From Acidobacteriota bacterium (GTDB lineage: Bacteria; Acidobacteriota; UBA890), in contig JADFNY010000258.1 of NCBI GenBank assembly GCA_022563115.1, forward strand, positions 1 to 5,860: 5,860 nucleotides of DNA, in the 5' to 3' direction. The translations under genes were made by a program, and so were the position numbers. The notes under the pieces are model-generated. The model was given only the letters and a program-made list of their open reading frames with translations. It was not told the origin of the DNA and ran no database searches. Shown here piece after piece: positions 1 to 5,860 of this stretch (position 1 is the stretch's first letter; each line of letters begins with the position of its first letter).

Positions 1-142
1 CGGGTGGACCCAGACTGGTGCCCACCTTGGAGGCGAGCACATCCCGGGCGACGTCGAGGTCGCGGAGATTCGCGGATTGCCGGCCTCCAGCCCACAGTGG
101 TGCCGTACCGGTGCCGATCAGCAGCGCCGCAGCCGCCACCAC
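1..142 (-). CDS. Partial exported protein of unknown function (N-terminal end only)
   Basis: The first 47 codons of a minus-strand gene leave the window at its left edge. From the GTG at 142 the peptide begins VVAAAALLIGTGTAPLWAGG, a hydrophobic stretch ending in a small-residue site like a signal-peptide cleavage site (L-W-A before G-G). A hydrophilic, probably helical stretch with the core NLRDLDVARDVLASKVG follows. GGAG at 150-153 lies seven bases upstream of this GTG and supports it. However, the frame stays open upstream through RPRSLRRLP, which would make an ideal basic n-region, and the next possible starts are TTG at 199 and GTG at 235. The true start may therefore be upstream. Codons are rich in G or C at the third position, as in neighbouring genes. 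It lies downstream of the OmpA-type gene on the same strand and could be co-transcribed with it. I do not recognise the family. That it is a real exported protein is inference from the signal-like segment, ribosome site and codon use. Confidence 0.5.
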   Translation of the reverse strand, partial: MVAAAALLIGTGTAPLWAGGRQSANLRDLDVARDVLASKVGTSLGPP

Positions 143-212
143 CGGAAGTCTCCGGAGTGAGCGTGGGCGTCCTTCTCGTTCCTTACCTCTGCCCCACAAG
201 ACCCATGCGCGG

Positions 213-239
213 CACCCCCGGGAGTTCTTCAGCACCCTG
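213..239 (-). repeat. REP-like half-site after the OmpA-type gene
   Basis: Read on the minus strand this begins CAGGGTGCTGAA, then GAACTCCC, six bases after the stop codon of the OmpA-type gene. The same 12 bases open the hairpin at 3826-3864. Read on the plus strand, GGGAGTTCTTCAGCACCCTG (220-239) matches 16 of 20 bases of the other arm of that hairpin. A small stem, TTCAG/CTGAA with a GGTG loop (228-241), can form at its start. Seen: the shared sequence and the position after a stop codon. Inferred: membership of a dispersed intergenic repeat family. Confidence 0.45.
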
Positions 240-245
240 AACGTT

Positions 246-1892
246 TTACTGCGCCGGGATCGTTACGACGACGACGATGCGACGGTTCTGCAAACGGCCC
301 GCAACGGTGGCGTTGTCGGCGATCGGTTCGCTCGAACCGGCGGAGGTCGTCTCGATCCGGTTGCCGGTGATGCCGTGGGTATCGACCAGATACGTTTCGG
401 CGTTATCGGCGCGCTCCTGCGAGATGGCGTCGTTGACTTCGTCGGATCCGGCCGCGTCGCTGTGACCGGTGATCAGCGCCGTGGCGCGCGGGTTCTGGCG
501 CAACTGCAGGGCGACGTCGTCGAGGATGGCCTTGCAGCGGTTGTCGATTCGAGTGTTGCCGGACGGGAACTCCGAGCAACTGAACGTCAGGATGGTCGGC
601 TGCGATGGCGGCGGCGCGGCCTCGACGGTCAGCGTCAGCTCGCAGTCAGCGGTGCCCCCGTAGCCATCCGAGACCCGGGCGACGATCGGTCCGCGGCCCG
701 GGCGCACGCCCTGGCTGCTCCAGGTGACCGTTTCGCCCTGACGCGGGTTGATCGAGCCGGCCTGCGTGTCCCAGGTGACGGTAACGTCGTCGCCGTCGGG
801 ATCGTTGACGTCGGCAAACAGCCGCACGCTCTCGCCGACACGAACGGTGGTGCGCTCGGCGCGACAGCTGATCGTCGGTGGCTGGTTGACCGGAGGCAGA
901 TCCATCGGCGCCGCACCGGTAAAGACGACGGGCTCGCGGCGGCTATTGGTGAAAGACAACTTGGCGAAGCCGCCACCCGGCCGCACCGGAACGTCGCCGA
1001 GCTCGGACGGAATCGAGATGTTGGCATTGTGCATGTAGGCCACGTCGAGGGCGACGCCGGTGTCGTGTGAGACGCGGAAGCCGGCGATCAGGAACACCGG
1101 ATCCGCACCGGACGCCACTCCACCGCCGAGGGGCACGGCGATAGCGTCGGGGTCCTGAACGACCGAGCCGGTCATCTCGAAGATCGCGGAAATCCAGAAC
1201 CGAGTCGGTACCTGTAAGCTGACGCCGTAGTCGAAACTGTTGCCGATGTTGACTTCATCGGGGGAGGCACGGAAGGTTCCGCCGACGTAGCTGCCGATGC
1301 CGACGACCTCCGCTAACTCGCTGCTGGCGGCGAAGCCGACGCTGAAGCCGACCTTGCCGGTGCCGATGCCGTCGTCCGTGCTCGAGGTCGGCAGCTTGAT
1401 TTCAGCGAGAATCGCGATGCCGTCGTAGGCGTCCAGCTCGCCGGCGACCTTGTACTTGGCCCCGATGCGGAGGTCACCGAACCCGCTCTGGTAAAACCCG
1501 CCAGCGAACGGGTGGTTGTTGAGCCGCGGAGCGACGTCGGGCGCGATCGCGGGCGGGACGCCCGACCCGATCTCCACCAGAAAGTCGCGCTCGGCCCCGA
1601 TGAACGGCTCGACCGACGCGAAGATCTCCAGGCCCGGGGTCGACGCGAAGGAGAACGACCCCACGACGCCGACCGCGGCGACGGCGGAATCACCGGCCTC
1701 GTACGCGGCGGCGCTGTAGAACGTCCCGACGTGAAACTCGCCTGGGCCGAGCACCGCCGCGAGCGGCACGGTGAACGTTCCGGTGGTTCCCGAGCTCGAC
1801 GCATCCGAGTGAGTTCCCTGAGCGAATGCCGCCGGAGCGGAAACCATGAATAGTGCGGCGATCGCCAGTGCGGCGACGAGTCGAGATTTCAC
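246..1892 (-). CDS. Outer-membrane porin-like protein with Ig/PKD-like and OmpA peptidoglycan-binding domains
   Basis: The 548-residue product is an envelope protein expected to span the outer membrane and hold it to the cell wall. Residues 1-24 are a signal peptide (KSR n-region, hydrophobic core, cleavage after A-F-A). Residues 25-330 alternate glycine and aromatic residues with short polar turns, as in a beta-barrel of the porin/OmpA type. A proline-rich linker (331-340) leads to an Ig/PKD-like domain (340-425) with the DPDGDDV calcium-type motif and Cys343/Cys417. Residues 432-548 form an OmpA C-terminal domain. GHSDAAGSDEVNDAISQERA carries Asp479 and Arg494, spaced 15 apart like the diaminopimelate-binding Asp271 and Arg286 of E. 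coli OmpA, and NRRIVVVV closes the fold. Cys439 and Cys453 may form a second disulfide; the mature protein has only these four cysteines. The GTG start at 1892 is chosen because AAGGAG lies eight bases upstream and the signal peptide begins there. The frame is open for 80 further codons to 2132, but these look non-coding. The gene is divergent from the TolC-type gene. The barrel strand count and substrate are unknown. Confidence 0.88.
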   Translation of the reverse strand: MKSRLVAALAIAALFMVSAPAAFAQGTHSDASSSGTTGTFTVPLAAVLGPGEFHVGTFYSAAAYEAGDSAVAAVGVVGSFSFASTPGLEIFASVEPFIGAERDFLVEIGSGVPPAIAPDVAPRLNNHPFAGGFYQSGFGDLRIGAKYKVAGELDAYDGIAILAEIKLPTSSTDDGIGTGKVGFSVGFAASSELAEVVGIGSYVGGTFRASPDEVNIGNSFDYGVSLQVPTRFWISAIFEMTGSVVQDPDAIAVPLGGGVASGADPVFLIAGFRVSHDTGVALDVAYMHNANISIPSELGDVPVRPGGGFAKLSFTNSRREPVVFTGAAPMDLPPVNQPPTISCRAERTTVRVGESVRLFADVNDPDGDDVTVTWDTQAGSINPRQGETVTWSSQGVRPGRGPIVARVSDGYGGTADCELTLTVEAAPPPSQPTILTFSCSEFPSGNTRIDNRCKAILDDVALQLRQNPRATALITGHSDAAGSDEVNDAISQERADNAETYLVDTHGITGNRIETTSAGSSEPIADNATVAGRLQNRRIVVVVTIPAQ

Positions 1893-1900
1893 GACGACAA

Positions 1901-1906
1901 CTCCTT
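1901..1906 (-). promoter_or_regulatory. Ribosome binding site fixing the GTG start of the OmpA-type gene
   Basis: The minus strand reads AAGGAG here, eight bases before the GTG at 1892. This strong Shine-Dalgarno match decides the start in favour of GTG and against the ATG at 2132, which would add 80 residues ahead of an otherwise perfect signal peptide. Confidence 0.8.
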
Positions 1907-1989
1907 GCGTGGGTCGAATCGGGTGGGCGGTCCGATCTTTCGCGCAGTCTCTGAGGACGAGACGCGCGGGAGGTGTGTCTTCAGCGGCA

Positions 1990-2018
1990 AGAATAGGTCC
2001 GTATACCCGTAAACACAA
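1990..2018 (-). promoter_or_regulatory. Candidate sigma-70 type promoter for the OmpA-type gene
   Basis: On the minus strand TTGTGT (2013-2018) and TATTCT (1990-1995) are separated by exactly 17 bases. The -10 hexamer matches the consensus TATAAT at four of six positions, but the -35 matches TTGACA at only three. Transcription would begin near 1982 and leave a leader of about 90 bases. The spacing is ideal and the place is right, but the hexamers are modest, so this is a candidate only. No equally convincing promoter was found for the divergent efflux gene. Confidence 0.35.
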
Positions 2019-2075
2019 GGTTTTGAGCCGATTTGTCGATCCTGTCTTCAACCCGAGGCGGTGGTACTGTGACGG

Positions 2076-2105
2076 GGAAACGGCCCTTGGTTCCGGGGCC
2101 GTTCC
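2076..2105 (+). promoter_or_regulatory. Strong stem-loop in the leader of the TolC-type gene
   Basis: AACGGCCC (2079-2086) is the exact reverse complement of GGGCCGTT (2096-2103), with a nine-base loop. The stem extends to GG/CC at 2076-2077 and 2104-2105 if one A bulges, giving about ten pairs. It lies 55 bases before the ATG at 2161 and has no T-run after it, so it is not a standard terminator. It could be an mRNA-stabilising or translation-control leader hairpin, or a palindromic operator for a DNA-binding regulator. The sequence alone does not separate these. Confidence 0.45.
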
Positions 2106-2160
2106 TCCGCGGAAATCATCGAGCACCGGCACGCCTTCTACTCACAAGAAAGAGCGCCAT

Positions 2161-3825
2161 ATGCGTATTCGACAGCTTCGAACCTGGTCTTGCCCACTGA
2201 TCCTGGTGGCAACGGCGATCGGCCTCCTGGTTGTTCCGGATGCCGGCTTCGCGTTACCTGCGCCGCAGCAGGGGCAGCAGCAACCCTCCAAGCTCGAACT
2301 CAACCTCGCCCAGGCATTGCGGCTGGCCCTCGAGCACAACCTGGATATCGCGTTCATCGACTACGACCGTGACATCGCCCGCCAGAGCATCATCTCGGCG
2401 AGGGGTCTGTTCGAACCGATCATCGACGTCGGCATTCCCGGCGCGACGGCGGTCGTCGGAACCGTTACCGGTGGCTTCGGCCAGGCGGCTCCTGCGGTTG
2501 GCGGTGTCGGCTTTTCGTCCTCGGAGAGTCCGGCGACGACGGCGCTCGCCGGCGCCGCCATCAGCGAGAGCCGGGGCTTCAATACCCAGGTTCGGGTCAC
2601 CCAGCGGTTCGATTTCGGGTTCAACTACCAATTCGGCTATAACGTCGGCCGCAGCACCAGCAACAGCACGTTCACCAACCTGAACCCGTCGTGGAACAAC
2701 ACCTTGGGGTTTGCTTTCGCCCAGCCGCTGTTGCGCGGCCGCGGCAAGGAGGCGAGCGGTGCGCAGCTGCTTCTGGCGCAGCGCAACGCTCGGGTCAGCG
2801 ACCTGGTGTTCCGCACCCAGGTGGACACCATCCTGTTCGGCGTCGTGCAAGCCTACTGGGAGCGGGTGTTCGCGGGGCGCAACCTGGACGTCGCCGAACG
2901 ATCGCTGCAGCTCGCCCAGGAGCAGCTCGGCCGGACGCAGTTGCAGGTCGAGGTGGGCATGCTGGCTCCGGTCGAGGAGACCCAGGCCGAGGTCGCCGTG
3001 GCGCAGCGGCGCAACGAGCTGATCATCGCCCGCAACGGGCTTGAGAACGTCACCGACAACCTGCGCGCGCTGCTCAAAGCCGAGTCGCTGCCGGGCGGCT
3101 GGGAAACCGAGATCGACCTCACCGAGGCGCCGGAGGTCACACCCCGTCAGGCCGACATCGACGAAGCGATCCAAACGGCACTCGCCAACCGGCCCGAGAT
3201 CGCCACCGCCCGGGCCCGGATCGCCGCCCGACAGGTCGACGTGAACTCGACCCGGAACTCCATGCTGCCGGCGCTCGACGTGGTGGGCGGAATCTCGTTC
3301 ATTGGCATCGGCGGCGACACGATCGTCCGCGAGCCGTTTCCCAGCCAGGGGATCATCGAGATCGTTCCCGGCGGCTACCCCGACGCGCTCAGGCAGCTAT
3401 TCGATCTCGGCTTCTCCACCTGGAGGGTTGGATTCAACTTCAGCATGCCGATCGGCAACAGCACCGCCAAAGGCAACTATGCGCAAGCGACGCTCAACGA
3501 AGACAAGGCGCGGACCGAGTTGGAGCGCACCGAACAACAGACGATCCTCGAGGTGCGCCAAGCGGTACGCGCCGTAGCCGACGCTGGCGAGCTGATCACC
3601 TCTACGGCGGCGACGCGCGAGCTGGCAGAACAACAGCTGGTGATCGAGCAGGATCGCTTCGATGTCGGCATGTCGACGAACTTCGAGGTGCTGACGTTCC
3701 AGGACGACTTGGCGCGCGTACAGGTGCAGGAGCTCCGCGCCATGATCGATTACCGCAACGCCCAGGCTGCGCTGGCGCGGGTGACGGGCGCGATCGCCGA
3801 GACCTACGGGATTCAGATCCAGTAG
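2161..3825 (+). CDS. TolC-family outer-membrane efflux protein
   Basis: The 554-residue product is expected to form a trimeric duct across the outer membrane and periplasm. It would export small molecules or proteins together with an inner-membrane pump and a membrane-fusion protein, neither of which is in this window. Residues 1-31 are a signal peptide (RIRQLR n-region, hydrophobic core, cleavage near G-F-A). Its only cysteine, Cys11, is inside the signal and is not a lipobox. The mature part shows the two OEP repeats. The first opens with LNLAQALRLALEHNLDIAF (47-65), with AFAQPLLRGRG near 185-195 and a long helix at about 199-300 including VGMLAPVEETQAEVAVAQRR. The second opens with IDEAIQTALANRPEIATARA (333-352) and ends in the 'DRFDVGMSTNFEVLTFQDDL' helix (498-517). 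Glycine-rich segments at 91-145 and 372-432 correspond to the strands and loops of the barrel. The ATG at 2161 follows a purine-rich site (GAAAGAG, 2148-2154) at six bases; the frame opens earlier (1846) but lacks a signal there. Family certain; substrate unknown. Confidence 0.93.
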   Translation: MRIRQLRTWSCPLILVATAIGLLVVPDAGFALPAPQQGQQQPSKLELNLAQALRLALEHNLDIAFIDYDRDIARQSIISARGLFEPIIDVGIPGATAVVGTVTGGFGQAAPAVGGVGFSSSESPATTALAGAAISESRGFNTQVRVTQRFDFGFNYQFGYNVGRSTSNSTFTNLNPSWNNTLGFAFAQPLLRGRGKEASGAQLLLAQRNARVSDLVFRTQVDTILFGVVQAYWERVFAGRNLDVAERSLQLAQEQLGRTQLQVEVGMLAPVEETQAEVAVAQRRNELIIARNGLENVTDNLRALLKAESLPGGWETEIDLTEAPEVTPRQADIDEAIQTALANRPEIATARARIAARQVDVNSTRNSMLPALDVVGGISFIGIGGDTIVREPFPSQGIIEIVPGGYPDALRQLFDLGFSTWRVGFNFSMPIGNSTAKGNYAQATLNEDKARTELERTEQQTILEVRQAVRAVADAGELITSTAATRELAEQQLVIEQDRFDVGMSTNFEVLTFQDDLARVQVQELRAMIDYRNAQAALARVTGAIAETYGIQIQ

Positions 3826-3864
3826 CAGGGTGCTGAATCACCCAGGGAGTGTTTCAGCATCTTG
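3826..3864 (+). repeat. 39-base inverted repeat (REP/BIME-like hairpin) directly after the efflux gene
   Basis: CAGGGTGCTGAA (3826-3837) begins at the base after the TAG stop and pairs over all 12 positions, two of them G-U, with TTCAGCATCTTG (3853-3864). After a T/T mismatch, CAC (3839-3841) pairs with GTG (3849-3851), leaving a seven-base loop. A second, competing hairpin can form between TTCAGCA (3853-3859) and TGCTGAG (3863-3869) with a TCT or shorter loop. No T-run follows, so it is not a classic intrinsic terminator. It may instead protect the 3' end of the mRNA or act as a bidirectional REP element. The 213-239 copy matches either arm. Confidence 0.55.
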
Positions 3865-3930
3865 CTGAGTCCCACTTGCCAGACCCACCACAACTCCTAC
3901 CTATGGCCTGCTGCGGGTCATCTTGGCGAC

Positions 3931-3958
3931 AGGCCGGTGGGGGGGCCCGCGCCGGCCT
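3931..3958 (+). other. GC-rich stem-loop upstream of the VWFA-related gene
   Basis: AGGCCGG (3931-3937) is the exact reverse complement of CCGGCCT (3952-3958), enclosing a 14-base G/C-rich loop with a run of seven G. GGCCTG at 3905-3910 is the reverse complement of CAGGCC at 3930-3935 and would compete for the 5' arm, so two alternative folds exist. No T-run follows. Apart from this and the hairpin at 3826-3864, I see no gene in the gap 3826-3994. It could be part of a longer repeat or an mRNA leader structure. Confidence 0.4.
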
Positions 3959-3994
3959 TGAGACCTGGGTTATCCCTCCCTATCATGGGGGTCA

Positions 3995-5434
3995 ATGGAC
4001 AGAGTTCGTGCATCGTCATTGGCTGTCACTGCGGCCATCGTCGTGGTTGTCACGCTTGTGTCCACCGGCGCCATCGCGCAACAGCAAAACACCCGGCCGC
4101 CGCAACGCACGGTACAGCGCGACCAGCAACTGACCGAACAGCAGGTCAGGCCGCAGTTCGGCGCCGCCGTCAATCGCGTTCTCGTCGACGTCTCGGTATT
4201 CGACAAGAAAGGTCGATTCGTTCCCGATTTGACCATCGACGACTTCGAGGTTCTCGAGGAAGGGCGGCCGGTCGACATCAGTTTCTTCGCCCTCGAGCGA
4301 TTCCGTGAAACGCTTCCTGTTCGCCCGACGGAGGACGGCGAAGTGCCGGAAGAAGAACAGATGCCGCCGGAGCTCGCGGATGCGCCGCTGCTACCGCGCT
4401 ACATGGTCTTGTTCATCGACGGGTTCAACACGTCGCCCGCTGATTGGGACAAAGTCCGTTACGCGCTGAACGACTATCTGGACGAGTATGTCCAGGAAAA
4501 CGATCGTTTCCTGCTGGCGACGCTGACGCCAAGCCGCAGGCTCATGGTGGCTCCGGAATTCACCCGCGATATCGAAAGCCTCAAGCGGTCGATCAACGAG
4601 CTGGTGACCAATCCGGCGATCAAGGAGCGTGAGCGTCAGAACAAGCAGGACCTGCTGAGGGCTCTCTACTCGGACTTCAGCCGGGATACGGTAGGCAGCA
4701 TACAGGCCGGCGCCCAAGCGTCACTCACCAGCGAGGCCAACGTCTTGCGCCTGGGGGCCAACATGGCGCAGGCGTTTGCCGGGCTGCGGAAGGACGAGAT
4801 CCTTTACACGCTGAACGCGATGACGTCGCTTGCCGAACACCTCAACCGCACCTTCGACGTCCCCGGTCCCAAGACAATGATCATGGTCTCCGCAGGGATT
4901 TCACAGAATCCCGGCAGCACGTATTACTACATTCTCGACTCCCGTCTCGACCAAGTGGCGGGGCAGGTTCGGTCGAACGTATCGAGCGCCGCCGAGCATC
5001 CGGTCGCCTTCCGTCCGCCGTACGCCCAGACCATCGACGCCTACATGATGCGCGCCGTCGGTCACCTGAACCGCATGAACTACACGCTCTACACCATTGG
5101 GGCGCGGGGAACGACGATCGGCGCGTTCGCCGATGGGACCGACCGGTTTCGAAGCAATCTCAGCCCCGGTATCGCGTCAATCGCCTACCGCGACGAAGAA
5201 GCGGGCCTCAGAATGTTGTCACGCGGCACGGGCGGCCTGGCGTTCCACAATTCGGCCAACTTCTATCGCGCCTTCGAGCAGATCGATTACGATACGGCGT
5301 TCCGCTACGTGCTCGGCTACGCGCCACCAGAACGGGCCGAGAACGCGAACCCGAACAAGTTCTACCGCATCCAGGTCAAGGTCGATCGCGACAACGTCAC
5401 CGTCCGCGCCCGTCGCGGCTACGTCGACGGTTAG
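3995..5434 (+). CDS. Secreted VWFA-related domain protein (Acidobacteria-type family)
   Basis: The 479-residue product is predicted to be exported; its function is unknown. Residues 1-28 are a signal peptide (DRVR n-region, valine-rich core, cleavage after A-I-A). Residues 59-99 carry the family's opening module: VNRVLVDVSVFDKKGRFVPDL, then the IDDFEVLEEGRPVDIS pattern. A von Willebrand A-like fold starts with the strand YMVLFIDGFNT (136-146) and includes NDRFLLATLTPSRRLMVAPEF (169-189) and TMIMVSAGI (294-302). Asp142 fits the first metal-site position, but the usual D-x-S-x-S reads D-G-F-N-T, which recalls the degenerate form common in this family. A helical insert spans about 191-290. The C-terminal module 'RYVLGYAPPE' through 'KFYRIQVKVDRDNVTVRARR' (437-474) is also typical of the family. 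I see no cysteine. The ATG at 3995 is chosen for the signal peptide, although its ribosome site is only a G-run (3987-3991) three bases away. The family resembles TIGR03436 by my reading; no search was run. Confidence 0.85.
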   Translation: MDRVRASSLAVTAAIVVVVTLVSTGAIAQQQNTRPPQRTVQRDQQLTEQQVRPQFGAAVNRVLVDVSVFDKKGRFVPDLTIDDFEVLEEGRPVDISFFALERFRETLPVRPTEDGEVPEEEQMPPELADAPLLPRYMVLFIDGFNTSPADWDKVRYALNDYLDEYVQENDRFLLATLTPSRRLMVAPEFTRDIESLKRSINELVTNPAIKERERQNKQDLLRALYSDFSRDTVGSIQAGAQASLTSEANVLRLGANMAQAFAGLRKDEILYTLNAMTSLAEHLNRTFDVPGPKTMIMVSAGISQNPGSTYYYILDSRLDQVAGQVRSNVSSAAEHPVAFRPPYAQTIDAYMMRAVGHLNRMNYTLYTIGARGTTIGAFADGTDRFRSNLSPGIASIAYRDEEAGLRMLSRGTGGLAFHNSANFYRAFEQIDYDTAFRYVLGYAPPERAENANPNKFYRIQVKVDRDNVTVRARRGYVDG

Positions 5435-5484
5435 CAGCCCGAGCTGCCCCGCCATCTCGCCCATGATCGGCATTTAGGGTCCTC

Positions 5485-5860
5485 ATGCAGGCTGTAGCTA
5501 TTCGACAGCACGGTGCGCTCGATCGGGTCGCGGTTCTCGAAGTTCCTCCCCCCGAGCTGACCGCCGGCAGTGTCCGTGTCGAGCTGCGGGCGGCGGCACT
5601 GAATCACCTCGACCTCTTCGTCATCGCCGGAATTCCCGGCTTGGAGCTGTCGATGCCCCATGTGCTGGGGGCCGACGGCGCCGGAGTGGTGAGCGAGGTT
5701 GTCGACGGCGTCAGCAACGTGTCCCCGGGCGACGAGGTCGTACTCGATCCCGGCCTCGGCTCGCCAGACGAGGGCGGCTACGGTTTGCTGGGCGAGATGG
5801 TGCCCGGGACGTTCGCCGACCAGATCGTCGTCCCGGCCGAAAACTGCTACCCGAAGGCGG
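5485..5860 (+). CDS. Partial MDR-superfamily (alcohol dehydrogenase/quinone reductase-like) oxidoreductase
   Basis: The first 125 codons are present, with no stop before the right edge. The product is a cytoplasmic NAD(P)H-dependent reductase or dehydrogenase by family. The visible part is the N-terminal GroES-like catalytic domain: MQAVAIRQHG opening strand, LRAAALNHLDLFVIAGIPG (34-52), MPHVLGADGAGVVSEV (57-72), VSPGDEVVLDPGL (79-91) and PGTFADQIVVPAENCYPK (107-124). Zinc ligands usual in the family are missing. The catalytic cysteine position reads Asn40, the G-H-E motif reads G-A-D (62-64), and the four-cysteine structural zinc loop is replaced by a short stretch without cysteine (92-103). 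This suggests a zinc-independent quinone-oxidoreductase-like enzyme, though the downstream nucleotide-binding domain is outside the window. The start is ATG at 5485, with AGGG (5476-5479) five bases upstream. It follows the VWFA-related gene by 50 bases on the same strand, so co-transcription is possible. Substrate unknown. Confidence 0.85.
   Translation, partial: MQAVAIRQHGALDRVAVLEVPPPELTAGSVRVELRAAALNHLDLFVIAGIPGLELSMPHVLGADGAGVVSEVVDGVSNVSPGDEVVLDPGLGSPDEGGYGLLGEMVPGTFADQIVVPAENCYPKA

Noticed and set aside
18..1070. Long plus-strand open frame of 350 codons
   Set aside because: It lies mostly antisense to the OmpA-type gene, whose domains and motifs are clear. The translation is arginine-, glycine- and valine-rich with no recognisable family, as expected of a shadow frame in high-GC DNA.
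1893..2132. N-terminal extension of the OmpA-type frame by 80 codons
   Set aside because: The GTG at 1892 has a strong AAGGAG site eight bases upstream and starts directly at the signal peptide; the extension also overlaps the candidate promoter.
1846..2160. N-terminal extension of the TolC-type frame by 105 codons
   Set aside because: The extension overlaps the start of the divergent gene and the promoter region and would bury the signal peptide inside the protein. The ATG at 2161 has a suitable ribosome site and begins a proper signal peptide.
2254..3174. Minus-strand open frame of 306 codons inside the efflux gene
   Set aside because: It is fully antisense to clear TolC-family motifs, has no ribosome site or family signature, and its residue composition is that of a GC-rich shadow.
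3931..3958. Rho-independent terminator of the efflux gene
   Set aside because: The stem is GC-rich but is followed by TGAGACC rather than a T-run, so it was listed as a stem-loop only.
5435..5484. Terminator or promoter between the VWFA-related gene and the oxidoreductase
   Set aside because: No convincing hairpin with T-run and no paired -35/-10 hexamers were seen in these 50 bases.
1..5860. CRISPR array, tRNA, rRNA, insertion sequence or phage genes
   Set aside because: No regularly spaced repeats, tRNA-like cloverleaf, rRNA-like stretch, transposase or integrase motif was seen on either strand.

Overview
The window reads as high-GC chromosomal DNA from a Gram-negative (diderm) bacterium, most likely an Acidobacteriota member. 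The taxonomic hint is the gene at 3995-5434, a secreted 'VWFA-related' protein of a family that is strongly expanded in Acidobacteriota. The codon use of every gene, rich in G or C at third positions, fits such a host. This assignment is inference, since no rRNA or other marker gene is present.

Layout, left to right. The first 142 bases hold the 5' end of a minus-strand gene for an exported protein that runs off the left edge. Next, also on the minus strand, is a 548-residue outer-membrane protein (246-1892) with a signal peptide, a porin-like barrel region, an Ig/PKD-like domain and a C-terminal OmpA peptidoglycan-binding domain. A 268-base divergent region (1893-2160) carries a plausible minus-strand promoter and a strong hairpin in the leader of the plus-strand gene. 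That gene (2161-3825) encodes a TolC-type outer-membrane efflux protein. A 169-base gap (3826-3994) contains two stem-loops and no gene. The VWFA-related secreted protein follows, and then, after 50 bases, the 5' end of an MDR-superfamily oxidoreductase (5485 to the right edge).

The two divergent genes together build envelope structures: a peptidoglycan-anchored outer-membrane protein and an outer-membrane exit duct. No inner-membrane pump, membrane-fusion protein or regulator is visible, so the TolC-type protein is either an orphan or partners with genes elsewhere. The VWFA-related protein and the oxidoreductase show no obvious functional tie to them.

I do not see a new defence, mobile or biosynthetic system. 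The most interesting non-coding signal is a short REP-like element just after two stop codons. One copy is a half-site after the OmpA-type gene. The other is an inverted pair forming a 39-base hairpin directly after the efflux gene.
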